A stretch of DNA of 64,000 nucleotides from an uncultured SAR116 cluster alpha proteobacterium (GTDB lineage: Bacteria; Pseudomonadota; Alphaproteobacteria; Puniceispirillales; Marisalimonadaceae). Under the pieces are notes generated by a model, which had not been told where the DNA came from, made no database searches, and saw only the letters and a list, made by a program, of their open reading frames with translations. Shown piece by piece: positions 8,869 through 17,609 of this stretch; the stretch's first letter is position 1, and the number at the start of each line of letters is the position of its first letter. The translations under genes were made by a program, and so were the position numbers. The stretch lies in NCBI GenBank assembly GCA_902615325.1, contig CACMOJ010000001.1, forward strand, positions 186,001-250,000, given 5' to 3'.

Positions 8869-10254
8869 TTATTTGTTAGATTTTATATTTAACTCTTTTA
8901 TTTTTCTATGTAAAGCTGAACGGTCCATACCAACAAAAGTTGAAGTTTTAGCTATATTACCTTTAAATCTATTTAATTGAGTTTCTAAATATTTTTTTTC
9001 AAATATTTTTCTTGCATCCTTAATTGGCAAATTAAAGTCAAAGTTATACTTGTTTTCATTATTATTATCACTTTTAAATTCAGGTGGCAAATGAGATATA
9101 TCAACTTGGAAATTTTTTTCATTTCCGTACATGATTAATAGCCATTCAATTAAATTTTTTAATTGTCTAACATTACCTTTCCAATCAAAACTTTGCAGCA
9201 AAATATATGTTTCATCAGTAAGAATCAATTTATTTTTATTAAATATCTTTGAAGCCAATTCCATAAATGAATGAATTAAAAAATTAATATCTTCAATTCG
9301 AGAATTCAAAGAGGGGATACTTATAGGCACAACAGATAATCTATAATACAAATCCTCCCTCAAAATACCATTTTTTACTGCTTTGATTGGGTCATAAGTT
9401 GTACCTGCAATTACTCTAATATCAATTTTAATTTTTTTATTCGAACCATATTTATAAAAGCTTTGATCTTGTATTACATTAATTAATTTAGCTTGAGTAT
9501 CGTTGGGAAGATCACAAATTTCATTAAAATAAATTGTACCATTATTTGCTTGTTCAAATAAACTTTTGGTATCCCGTTTATTTTTACTATCATTGAATCC
9601 AAAAAGCAATTGATCAACCATTTGATTGGATAAGCTTGCACAAGCTGCAACTACAAATGGATGATTTGATCTATTTGAAATTGAGTGAATGAAACGAGCA
9701 CAAGTTTCTTTACCTGATCCAGATGGACCAGTTATAAGTATTCTACTGTTACTTTTTGATACTTTTAAACATATATTTTTTATATTTTTTATCTTGGAAG
9801 ATTTTCCTATTAGGTGATTACTTTTAAGCCATTCATTATTTGAATCCATTAATTTAATTTTTAGGTCTCTTTCTTGAAGAGCTTTTTTTACTAAAAATAG
9901 TAATCTGTCAGAGTTAAATGGTTTTTCTAAAAAATCATAAGCACCATTCTTAGCAGCATTCATAGCATATTCGATAGTGCCATGGCCTGACATAATCAGA
10001 ACAGGAGTTAGAGCATTGAAAGCCTTACACCATTCCAACAATTCAAAGCCTTCTTTTTCATTATCATTCATCCATATGTCAGTTATAACGAGTGACATGC
10101 CTGAATTTTCCATAATTTTTATTGCTTCTTGTTTTGAAAATGCACTCTTAACTATGTAACCATTATCACTTAAAACGTCTGATACTAAGTTACAAATATC
10201 AGGTTCATCATCTACAATTAAAATTTTGTTATTTACCATATGTTGATTTATCAA
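8869..10254 (-). CDS. ntrX: Response regulator NtrX, AAA+ type lacking the GAFTGA loop
   Basis: Domains in order are a receiver domain with phospho-acceptor D59 (VITDIWMND), an NtrC-type AAA+ domain with Walker A GPSGSGKE (175-182) and REDLYYRL arginine-finger region, and a Fis-type helix-turn-helix (IAKTSTFVGMDRSALHRKI). The sigma-54 contact loop GAFTGA should lie between LLFGF (215-219) and LFEQA (231-235); the sequence there is NDSKNKRDTKS, with no GAFTGA. Walker B reads YFNEI (241-245), with Asn replacing the first acidic residue. The fold is kept, so this is inferred to be a functional DNA-binding regulator that does not act through sigma-54. It overlaps ntrY by 4 bp; Met6 is an alternative start. 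Confidence 0.93.
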   Translation of the reverse strand: MINQHMVNNKILIVDDEPDICNLVSDVLSDNGYIVKSAFSKQEAIKIMENSGMSLVITDIWMNDNEKEGFELLEWCKAFNALTPVLIMSGHGTIEYAMNAAKNGAYDFLEKPFNSDRLLFLVKKALQERDLKIKLMDSNNEWLKSNHLIGKSSKIKNIKNICLKVSKSNSRILITGPSGSGKETCARFIHSISNRSNHPFVVAACASLSNQMVDQLLFGFNDSKNKRDTKSLFEQANNGTIYFNEICDLPNDTQAKLINVIQDQSFYKYGSNKKIKIDIRVIAGTTYDPIKAVKNGILREDLYYRLSVVPISIPSLNSRIEDINFLIHSFMELASKIFNKNKLILTDETYILLQSFDWKGNVRQLKNLIEWLLIMYGNEKNFQVDISHLPPEFKSDNNNENKYNFDFNLPIKDARKIFEKKYLETQLNRFKGNIAKTSTFVGMDRSALHRKIKELNIKSNK

Positions 10255-12407
10255 TAATTATTAATAGGAAATTTTATTATTACCTTGGTTCCCATATCTG
10301 AAGATTCAATACTAATCTCACCTTTATGATCTTCAATGATTTTTCTGGAAATAGCCAAACCTAAACCAGTACCATTTTTCTTTGTCGTAAAATATGGTTC
10401 TAATACCCTAATTTTATTAACTTCTTTTATACCAAAACCATTATCTTGAATGCTTAATAAAATATGACTTTGATTTTTAATCAATGAAAAAGATATAGTT
10501 TTATTAAGTATGTTATTTTCTTGAAAATTTTCAGATGAATTTTTTATTAAATTACCTATAACTTGTCTTAATTGTTTTTCGTCAGCCTTAATATAAATAA
10601 TTTCTTTATAATTATTTAAATTTTTTTTATCAAACTTAATATCAGGGTAAGATATTTTAAAAAATTTGAAGGTATCTTCTATAAATTTGATATAGTTAAC
10701 TTTTTCTAAAATTGGACTAGGTAAACGAGAAAAAGAAGAAAACTCATCAATTAAATACCTAATGTCATCTACATTTTTTAATATCATTTTGGATGTATTA
10801 ACTAATTTATTATCTGATTTAATTAATGACGAATTAGCTATTCTTTCAGCACCTAACCTAATTGGTGTAAGAGGGTTTTTAATTTCATGTGCTATTTTTC
10901 TAGCTACATCAGACCAGGCAGCTAATTTCTGTGCTTGAATAAGATCAGTAATATCTTCAAATGTAAGTACATATCCTATTATCTGATTTTCGTTAACTTG
11001 TTTAACAATTCTGGAAATCAGAATATGTACCTTATCATTTTTTAAAAATTCAATTTTTTTTTCAACAAAATTATTTTTTTTAAATTTAATTTCATCAATT
11101 AAAATTTGAAATTCAGGAAAAAGTTTTTCAAATTTTTTATTATAATGTTTTGAAATATTAATATCTAAGAGATTTTCAGCAGTTTTGTTTGGTAAATTAA
11201 TCTTAAAACTATTATCTAACCCTATAACTCCAGAGTAGACACCAGACAAAACAGCTTCTGAAAATTGTCTTCTTTGATCTAATTGATCATTAGCTTCAAT
11301 CAATTCAGATCTATTATTCTTAATATCAAGGATCATCTTATTAAAAGCATTACCAAGTTTTTTCAATTCAGTGATTTTATTTTGCAAAAGAGTTTTATTT
11401 TTTATTTTGTAGTTTAAGTTTCCTCTTCCAACCTCTTGCGATGCGTAAATTAACTCAGCAATAGGTGAAATTAATCTGTTAGATAAACTTAAACCTACAT
11501 ACAAGGATATTAGCAATAAAAATAATGATATTAAAAGAAACAAAGCCAAAATTGAAATTTTTGTGTCAAATAAATTTAATTCTATAGACTTATAATCATC
11601 AGAAGCTATATTAGATTTTTTAATAGCCTCTAGAACTTTTTGATCAACAAATCTAGATGTCAACAAATATGCGTCAACAAATTGATCTAACTTTATAAAC
11701 GCATTTACTTTATTTGAATCTTTATCATTTGAAATAATTATTTTTCCATTATTTGCTAAATCATAATATCTATTTGGCAAATCTAGGTAATTAATTTCAA
11801 ATGCATATTGTGATCTTGCTAAGACATTTCTTGAAGTATCAATTAATACAGCATCAGTAAGATTATTTTTGCTAATATAAAAATTTAGAAATTTAGATAT
11901 TTTTTCTTGATTTGATGAAAATGAAATAGCATTAACGTTTAATTGTTTTGCAAACTCTAAAACCTCTCCTTTCATGGCATTTTGATGTTCAATAAGATAT
12001 TTATTAGCTACTTCAACAGATTGAGAAACAGCTGTTGATATTTTTTCACTAAACCATCCTTCTAATGCAGTATTGATAGTAAAAATTGAAAAAGCTGAAA
12101 TAATTATTGATGGCATTAAACAAACAATTGAAAATAATACAGCTAATTTTTTATGTAACTCATAACCTGCGATCTTTAATTTTGCCTGAAAAAAAAGTCT
12201 GTTAATTTGTTTAACAACTTTATAAATAAGAAATATTATTGGAAAAAATATAATAGCAAAAATTATGTAAAAATAAGTTTCTGATAGATTCTTAATATTT
12301 AAATTAATGTTATTTGTAGACAAAACTCCTAAAATCAAAAAAAACAGTGGGATTAAAAATATGTTATTTAGTTTTAAAAAGTTTTTTAAAGGTAAAAGCT
12401 TTTTCAT
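10251..12407 (-). CDS. ntrY: Membrane sensor histidine kinase NtrY
   Basis: NtrY is the kinase partner of NtrX, linked to nitrogen and redox sensing in alphaproteobacteria. The 718 residues show hydrophobic helices at about 13-30, 42-66, 85-108 and 282-310, with a periplasmic segment of roughly 170 residues between the last two. A HAMP linker (about 308-365), a PAS domain (about 380-480), the HisKA H-box with phospho-acceptor H507 in IAHEIKNPLTPI, and a HATPase domain with DNGFGI and GTGLGLAI follow. The architecture and length are typical of NtrY. It starts 28 bp after ntrC and is coupled to ntrX by an ATGA overlap. Confidence 0.95.
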   Translation of the reverse strand: MKKLLPLKNFLKLNNIFLIPLFFLILGVLSTNNINLNIKNLSETYFYIIFAIIFFPIIFLIYKVVKQINRLFFQAKLKIAGYELHKKLAVLFSIVCLMPSIIISAFSIFTINTALEGWFSEKISTAVSQSVEVANKYLIEHQNAMKGEVLEFAKQLNVNAISFSSNQEKISKFLNFYISKNNLTDAVLIDTSRNVLARSQYAFEINYLDLPNRYYDLANNGKIIISNDKDSNKVNAFIKLDQFVDAYLLTSRFVDQKVLEAIKKSNIASDDYKSIELNLFDTKISILALFLLISLFLLLISLYVGLSLSNRLISPIAELIYASQEVGRGNLNYKIKNKTLLQNKITELKKLGNAFNKMILDIKNNRSELIEANDQLDQRRQFSEAVLSGVYSGVIGLDNSFKINLPNKTAENLLDINISKHYNKKFEKLFPEFQILIDEIKFKKNNFVEKKIEFLKNDKVHILISRIVKQVNENQIIGYVLTFEDITDLIQAQKLAAWSDVARKIAHEIKNPLTPIRLGAERIANSSLIKSDNKLVNTSKMILKNVDDIRYLIDEFSSFSRLPSPILEKVNYIKFIEDTFKFFKISYPDIKFDKKNLNNYKEIIYIKADEKQLRQVIGNLIKNSSENFQENNILNKTISFSLIKNQSHILLSIQDNGFGIKEVNKIRVLEPYFTTKKNGTGLGLAISRKIIEDHKGEISIESSDMGTKVIIKFPINNY

Positions 12408-12435
12408 TGTTTTGTAAATAATTTTAATAAGATAA

Positions 12436-13884
12436 TTATAAACTATTTTTTCGAACTTTTCTAACAGTTACACCTAATTCAGATATTTTTTTTCTTAAAG
12501 TATTTCTATTTAATCCTAGTATAGAAGAAGCTTTAATTTGATTGCCTCTAGTGTAAGTTAATACATTTTCGATTAAGGGTTTTTCAATTGTCTTGATAAA
12601 TTCATCATATACATTCATTTCTAATGCATCCTCACTAATGGATGAAATTACTTTATTTATACGTTTATCTAATAAATTTTCTAATGTTATACTTTCTTCA
12701 TTGTCTATCACGTCAAAAGAATTATTCAATTGATCCTTAACATCAGATATAGTTATTTTATTGTTAGTTAATGAAAGTGATAATCTTTCAATTAAATTTT
12801 TTAATTCCTGTATATTTCCTGGCCAGTGATAAGATTTGAGATAATTTAGTGCTAAATCGTCAATAGATAATTCATTCATATTTTTATTATTATAATTATT
12901 AATAAAATGATTAATTAAATTCGGTATATCTTCCAGTCTTTTTCTTAAAGGAGGCAAAAAAATTGGCATTACATTTAACTTATAATATAAGTCTTCTCTA
13001 AAATCTCCCTTTTCGACAAGTTTCATTAAGTCTCTTTTTGAAGTTACAATGATTCTAGTTTGAATAATTTCCTGAGATAATAATCTTTTATTTGAATCAA
13101 AGTTTTCTATGAAATTCAATAATTCATTTTGTTCAATTAATGATCCTTCACACACCTGATCAATGAATATTGTGCCACTTTCTAAGTTTTTAAGGTCATT
13201 AATGTAAAGAGAATTATAATTTTTATTATTCTTAAAATTAGATAGTTCTTCATTTATAATTCTAAAATTTTTGATATTTAGTTTTACAAATTTACTTTTA
13301 CCAGAAAAAGTTAAATCGTGAATAGACTTAGCTAATAATTTTTTTCCAGTTCCAATTTCACCATTTATTAAAACTGTAATGTTGGATTTTATTAATCGTG
13401 CAATTATTTTATATGTATCTTGCATAATTTTAGACTTACCAATTATTGGGCCTGAATCATACAGACTTGGTTTATCTGATATTATATTTTCACCTTCAAC
13501 CAGTTTATTTTTTGTTAACAATTCAGAAGTTTCAAATATTTTATTTACTAAGGCTATTAATTCATCCAAATCAAAAGGTTTAGGAAAATAGTAAAAAGCA
13601 CCCTTTTTTTCAGCTCTTACTGCTGTAAGTAAAGTTGATTTAGCTGAAATTACAATTATTTTCATTTTTGGATTTAAGTTTTGAATTTTTGGTAAAATAT
13701 CTAACGTATCACCGTCAGGAAGGCCAACATCTGTTATCATAACATCAAACTTATCTGAATTTAACAATCCCCAAAAACCAGCGGTTGTAGCACTAGTTTT
13801 AACTAAAAAACCACTTCTAGTGAGTGCAGTTGATAAAACTAATCTAATACTATTATCATCATCTACTACTAAGATTTTTTTCAT
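12436..13884 (-). CDS. ntrC: Response regulator NtrC, AAA+ type lacking the GAFTGA loop
   Basis: The protein has an N-terminal receiver domain with phospho-acceptor D52 (MITDVGLPDG), a degenerate NtrC-type AAA+ domain and a C-terminal Fis-type helix-turn-helix (IKASSILGLNRNTLRKKI). Walker A is preserved as GEIGTGKK (175-182). The stretch where ELFG and GAFTGA should be (about 211-235) has no resemblance to either, and Walker B reads FIDQV (240-244), with Gln in place of the catalytic Glu. The arginine-finger segment REDLYYKL and GNIQELKN are retained. Identity as NtrC rests on its position directly after ntrB (4-bp overlap). It presumably regulates transcription without sigma-54. Confidence 0.9.
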   Translation of the reverse strand: MKKILVVDDDNSIRLVLSTALTRSGFLVKTSATTAGFWGLLNSDKFDVMITDVGLPDGDTLDILPKIQNLNPKMKIIVISAKSTLLTAVRAEKKGAFYYFPKPFDLDELIALVNKIFETSELLTKNKLVEGENIISDKPSLYDSGPIIGKSKIMQDTYKIIARLIKSNITVLINGEIGTGKKLLAKSIHDLTFSGKSKFVKLNIKNFRIINEELSNFKNNKNYNSLYINDLKNLESGTIFIDQVCEGSLIEQNELLNFIENFDSNKRLLSQEIIQTRIIVTSKRDLMKLVEKGDFREDLYYKLNVMPIFLPPLRKRLEDIPNLINHFINNYNNKNMNELSIDDLALNYLKSYHWPGNIQELKNLIERLSLSLTNNKITISDVKDQLNNSFDVIDNEESITLENLLDKRINKVISSISEDALEMNVYDEFIKTIEKPLIENVLTYTRGNQIKASSILGLNRNTLRKKISELGVTVRKVRKNSL

Positions 13885-14951
13885 AATGCTTCCTTAGTTT
13901 TTTTTAATGGAAAATTCAAACAAAAATTGGTAGAACCATTTTCTGAAATAACTTCAATAGAACCACCTAAAGATCTGATAGAATTTGATACAATAGACAA
14001 TCCCAATCCTTTTCCATTTTGTTTTTTAGTTATAAATGGGTCAAATATATTTTGCATGTCAATATTTGAAATCCCTACTCCGAAATCGATGATTTCAACT
14101 TGTAAAGGTTTACTTTCCGGTAAATCATTTTCGTTTAATAAGAACTTTTTGTCAGCATTGTATGAAGTTTTTAAGAGTATTTTTCCTTTATCACTTTGTG
14201 CTTCACATCCGTTTTTAATTAGATTGCTAAAAATTTGTATTAATAATTCTTCATTTGCAAAGAAGTCTGGTAATGATGGGTCATAAATTTCTTCAAAGAA
14301 TATATGACTCCCGTAGCTATTTTTTGCAGAATTTTTACAGTAATTTAATACTTTATGTATATTAAGTGGCTCTAAAATTACATTACCCTCACCTGCAGAT
14401 AAATTTTCCATATTTGATAGCAAATTTTTGATTCTATCAGCTTCAAGTTTTATTAAATTCAACATTTCAACATAATTTGAAGATTGTAAATCTTTTTGTA
14501 ATAGTTGAGTTGCACCAACAATTCCTGAAAGTGGATTCTTCAGTTCATGCATTAACATTTCAACTAAAGAGCTAAAAGATTGGGAAATTTTTGAATTAAT
14601 TTTATGATAAATAAAAGATTGATTTTTTAAATTCTGTTCAAAATGAATTACTATTAAATCCTTTTTTTCAAAAGTATTAAAAATACTCACTTTTAATTGT
14701 TTTTTATTCTGATTTCTTAATGAAAAAACTAATTTATCTTCTTTTAAATTTATGCCGTTTTTGATACTTTTATTTATTAATAAGATAAGTGGTGAGTCTT
14801 CATCTAATATAAAATTTAAATTTTCATTTAAAATAATGTTAGAATTTACATAAAAAATTTCTTCGAATGATGCATTTACATATTTTATTATTTTTTCTTT
14901 GGTGATTACAAGAATTGGATCTATAAAACTATTAAGTATATCATTGAACAT
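13881..14951 (-). CDS. ntrB: Nitrogen-regulation histidine kinase NtrB (GlnL-like)
   Basis: This is a soluble histidine kinase of 356 residues with no membrane helix. It has an N-terminal PAS domain (about 5-110), HisKA with phospho-acceptor H135 in MLMHELKNPLSG, and a HATPase domain with an N-box near IFSNLIKNGCEAQ, DFGVGI and GKGLGLSIV. NtrB normally reads nitrogen status through PII and phosphorylates or dephosphorylates NtrC; no PII gene is visible here. It is the first gene of the minus-strand ntr block, divergent from ispDF across 91 bp. In many alphaproteobacteria dusB lies directly upstream in the same operon; here it is absent. Confidence 0.92.
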   Translation of the reverse strand: MFNDILNSFIDPILVITKEKIIKYVNASFEEIFYVNSNIILNENLNFILDEDSPLILLINKSIKNGINLKEDKLVFSLRNQNKKQLKVSIFNTFEKKDLIVIHFEQNLKNQSFIYHKINSKISQSFSSLVEMLMHELKNPLSGIVGATQLLQKDLQSSNYVEMLNLIKLEADRIKNLLSNMENLSAGEGNVILEPLNIHKVLNYCKNSAKNSYGSHIFFEEIYDPSLPDFFANEELLIQIFSNLIKNGCEAQSDKGKILLKTSYNADKKFLLNENDLPESKPLQVEIIDFGVGISNIDMQNIFDPFITKKQNGKGLGLSIVSNSIRSLGGSIEVISENGSTNFCLNFPLKKTKEAL

Positions 14952-15042
14952 ATAGATATATTACAATGATTGTGCTTAAAAAATGAACATAATTTAATTA
15001 ATTTTTATTAGTTAAGAAAAATAGTATAAATTATAGGCAAGA

Positions 15043-16239
15043 ATGACTTTAGTATCTATAATATTAGCCGCTGGCTCAAGCAAAAGATTTAAATCAAATG
15101 ATAATATAATCCAAAAACAATTTTATTTAATTAATAAAAAAACAATATTAGAAATATGTATAGAGAATTTTATTAAATTAAATTTAGATACTAAATTGTA
15201 TATTGTTGTATCAAAAAATCATTACAATAAAGTAACTAAAATTTGCAACAAGTATAAACTACCATTTCCAATTATTGGTGGTCGAACAAGACAAGAAAGT
15301 GTTTTTAAAGCGCTTAAAAAAATAAAAAGTGATAAACCCAAAAATGTAATAATTCATGATGTAGCTAGACCATATCTTAATAAAGATATAATAATAAACT
15401 TAATCTCAAATATGCAAAAAGACATATCATGTGTGGTTCCAACTTTAAGATTATCTGATGCGATTATCAAATGTAAATTAAAGACCAGAATTAAATATTT
15501 AAACAAAAATAATTATCTTTTAATTCAAACACCACAAATATGTAATTATGAAAAAATACTGAAAGCACATAAAAATGTTTTTAAAAAACAAAATTATGAT
15601 GACGATTCATCTTTATTAAAGGAAAACGGGTTCAAAGTTAAATATATAGAGGGTGATCCAAAATCATTAAAAATTACCTATAAAGAAGATTTATATTTAA
15701 TTAAATCAATTTTAGAAGATCAACTTATGAAGAATTATATAACTAAAACTGGAATAGGATACGATATTCATAAACTTATAAAGATTAATTCACAAACAAA
15801 AGACAAGAAATTTATTTTAGGTGGATTAGAAATTAATAATGGCTATTTCTTGAAAGGACATTCTGATGCAGATGTTTTACTTCATGCTATAACTGACAGT
15901 ATATATGGAGCACTAAATGAAAATGATATTGGGTACCATTTTCCTCCTACTGACAATAAATGGAAAAATTGCAATAGCTTTGTATTTTTAAAACATGCGT
16001 TAAGTAAATTAAAAGAAAAAGATGCTGAACTAGTACATATTGACTCTGTTATAATAACTGAAAGTCCAAAAATTTTAGATTACGTAGATGAAATAAAAAA
16101 TAAAATTTCAAATACTACAGGTATTAATAAAAATATTTTATCTATTAAAGGTAAATCAAATGAGGGGATAGGGTTTATTGGAAGAAAAGAAGGTATTGCT
16201 GTTTTTTCTAATGCAACGATTAAAATTACTGATGATTAA
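15043..16239 (+). CDS. ispDF: Bifunctional IspD/IspF (MEP cytidylyltransferase / MEcPP synthase)
   Basis: The 398 residues are a fusion of two steps of the non-mevalonate isoprenoid pathway, a form common in alphaproteobacteria. Residues 1 to about 228 are IspD, with ILAAGSSKRF (7-16) and the nucleotide-binding VIHDVARPY. From Met229 the IspF domain begins, with metal ligands D241 and H243 in GYDIHKL and the GHSDADVLLHA segment. IspE, the intermediate enzyme, is not in the window. An AGG lies 5 nt before the start, and a TATAAA at 15025-15030 could be the -10 box. It leads a plus-strand operon with pgpA and cinA. Confidence 0.97.
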   Translation: MTLVSIILAAGSSKRFKSNDNIIQKQFYLINKKTILEICIENFIKLNLDTKLYIVVSKNHYNKVTKICNKYKLPFPIIGGRTRQESVFKALKKIKSDKPKNVIIHDVARPYLNKDIIINLISNMQKDISCVVPTLRLSDAIIKCKLKTRIKYLNKNNYLLIQTPQICNYEKILKAHKNVFKKQNYDDDSSLLKENGFKVKYIEGDPKSLKITYKEDLYLIKSILEDQLMKNYITKTGIGYDIHKLIKINSQTKDKKFILGGLEINNGYFLKGHSDADVLLHAITDSIYGALNENDIGYHFPPTDNKWKNCNSFVFLKHALSKLKEKDAELVHIDSVIITESPKILDYVDEIKNKISNTTGINKNILSIKGKSNEGIGFIGRKEGIAVFSNATIKITDD

Positions 16240-16708
16240 AAATGTATTTCTTATAAAATTTTCAGAAATTTACCCTATTGGTAGATTTAAATATGCTCCT
16301 GGTACAATAGCTTCCTTATTTACATGCATTACATTTTTTTATTTAAATACATATTTCCAAATAGAAATTATAATTTTAATATTTTTTATTATTTTTTTTA
16401 TAAGCCTTTTATCAATACACAGTTATTTAAAATTATATGGAAATAAAGATCATCAAAGTATTGTAATTGATGAATTTTTAGGTCAATATATTGCTTTATT
16501 ATCAATTCCATTATTTGAGTTAGATAGTAACTTTATAAATATAAGTATTATATTTTTATTATTCAGATTTTTTGATATTTCTAAAGTTGGATTAAAAAGT
16601 GTTGAGAAATTACCAGGTGCATTTGGTGTTCTATTTGATGATATTATTGGTGGCATTTATACAATACCTGTAATATATTTATTATTTTTATGGTTTGGAA
16701 AGATATAA
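16232..16708 (+). CDS. pgpA: Phosphatidylglycerophosphatase A
   Basis: PgpA dephosphorylates phosphatidylglycerol phosphate to phosphatidylglycerol at the inner membrane. The 158 residues show YPIGRFKYAPGT near the N-terminus, the DHQSIVIDEFLGQ acidic motif and FRFFDISKVG followed by GVLFDDIIGG, all family landmarks, with several hydrophobic helices between them. The frame is open further upstream to 16178, but those 18 codons only overlay the end of ispF in another frame. The ATG at 16232, which overlaps the ispDF stop by 8 bp, fits the family N-terminus. Gene order ispDF-pgpA-cinA is conserved in alphaproteobacteria. Confidence 0.92.
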   Translation: MIKNVFLIKFSEIYPIGRFKYAPGTIASLFTCITFFYLNTYFQIEIIILIFFIIFFISLLSIHSYLKLYGNKDHQSIVIDEFLGQYIALLSIPLFELDSNFINISIIFLLFRFFDISKVGLKSVEKLPGAFGVLFDDIIGGIYTIPVIYLLFLWFGKI

Positions 16709-17184
16709 ATAAAGAAAGTAAAGTGTTAATAGACAAATTAAAACTATTATCCTTTAAAATAAGCACTGCAGAAAGTTGTACCGGTGGATTATTATCATCT
16801 GCTATTGTAAATAATTCAGGTGCAAGTGAAGTGTTTGAAAGAAGTTTTATTACATATTCAAATGAATCAAAAATAAATATTTTAAAAATAAATTATAGTA
16901 TAATTGAAGAGTTTGGTGCTGTCAGTAAACAAACTGCATATCATATGGCCTCAAGTTTAGTAAATTACTTTAGTGCAGATATTGGAATAGGTATTACAGG
17001 AATAGCTGGGCCTAATGGGGGATCAAAAAATAAACCAGTCGGTTTAGTTTGGATAGGTTTTGGAACTAGAGAAAAATTAACCACAAAAAAATTTTTATTT
17101 GATGGAAATAGGCTTGATATTAGATTAAAAGCTTCACTCCAAAGCTTTAGAGAATTAAATGCTTTTTTAAAAAATTATCCATAA
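16690..17184 (+). CDS. pncC: Nicotinamide-nucleotide amidase (CinA C-terminal domain, PncC-like)
   Basis: The 164 residues correspond to the stand-alone CinA C-terminal domain, which deamidates nicotinamide mononucleotide to nicotinate mononucleotide in NAD recycling. Landmarks are STAESCTGGLLSSAI (about 24-38), YSNESK, the FGAVS segment and GITGIAGPNGGSKNKPVG. No N-terminal competence-damage domain is present. The start codon lies 19 bp inside pgpA, indicating translational coupling, and the 3' end overlaps the convergent COQ10-like gene by 10 bp. Confidence 0.93.
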   Translation: MVWKDINKESKVLIDKLKLLSFKISTAESCTGGLLSSAIVNNSGASEVFERSFITYSNESKINILKINYSIIEEFGAVSKQTAYHMASSLVNYFSADIGIGITGIAGPNGGSKNKPVGLVWIGFGTREKLTTKKFLFDGNRLDIRLKASLQSFRELNAFLKNYP

Positions 17185-17603
17185 AGTTTACCTGCTCTAT
17201 TTTCAAATGCTGTAATCATTTTAACTACCGCTTCTTCAAAAAAAGCTTTGATAACACCATTAAGTAATCTAGAATTTAATTCAAATTCTACGTAAAAGTC
17301 TACTTCACATCCACTATCAACTTTATTAAAAATCCATTTGTTTTTTAATTGTTTAAATGGCCCCTTGAGATACTCTACCTCGATAGTAGATAAATCCTTA
17401 TTTAAGTGAACACTAGATTTGAATATCTCTCTATAAATTCTCATTCCAACAATGAGATCTGCATTTACTTGTTTATGTGAAATTTTTTTAACTCTTGAAC
17501 CTAAACACCAAGGTAGAAATTCAGGATACTTTTTTATATCACTAACTAAGTCAAAAAGCTGTTCAGGCTTATATTTTAAAACTTTTTTTTCTCTATATTT
17601 CAT
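17175..17603 (-). CDS. COQ10/RatA-like START-domain ubiquinone-binding protein
   Basis: The 142 residues form a polyketide cyclase/START domain of the COQ10 type. Typical segments are YKPEQLFDLVSDIKKYPEFLP and the C-terminal NGVIKAFFEEAVVKMITAFENRA. Members bind ubiquinone and support its delivery to the respiratory chain; the E. coli homologue RatA has also been described as a ribosome-association toxin, but the context here favours the respiratory role. It sits 6 bp downstream of lipA, its standard alphaproteobacterial place, and overlaps cinA tail to tail by 10 bp. Confidence 0.9.
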   Translation of the reverse strand: MKYREKKVLKYKPEQLFDLVSDIKKYPEFLPWCLGSRVKKISHKQVNADLIVGMRIYREIFKSSVHLNKDLSTIEVEYLKGPFKQLKNKWIFNKVDSGCEVDFYVEFELNSRLLNGVIKAFFEEAVVKMITAFENRAGKLYG

Positions 17604-17609
17604 TTAAAT

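Noticed and set aside
16178-16231. Upstream extension of pgpA with 18 more residues
   Set aside because: These codons overlay the conserved end of IspF in another frame and do not resemble PgpA; the ATG at 16232 fits the family start.
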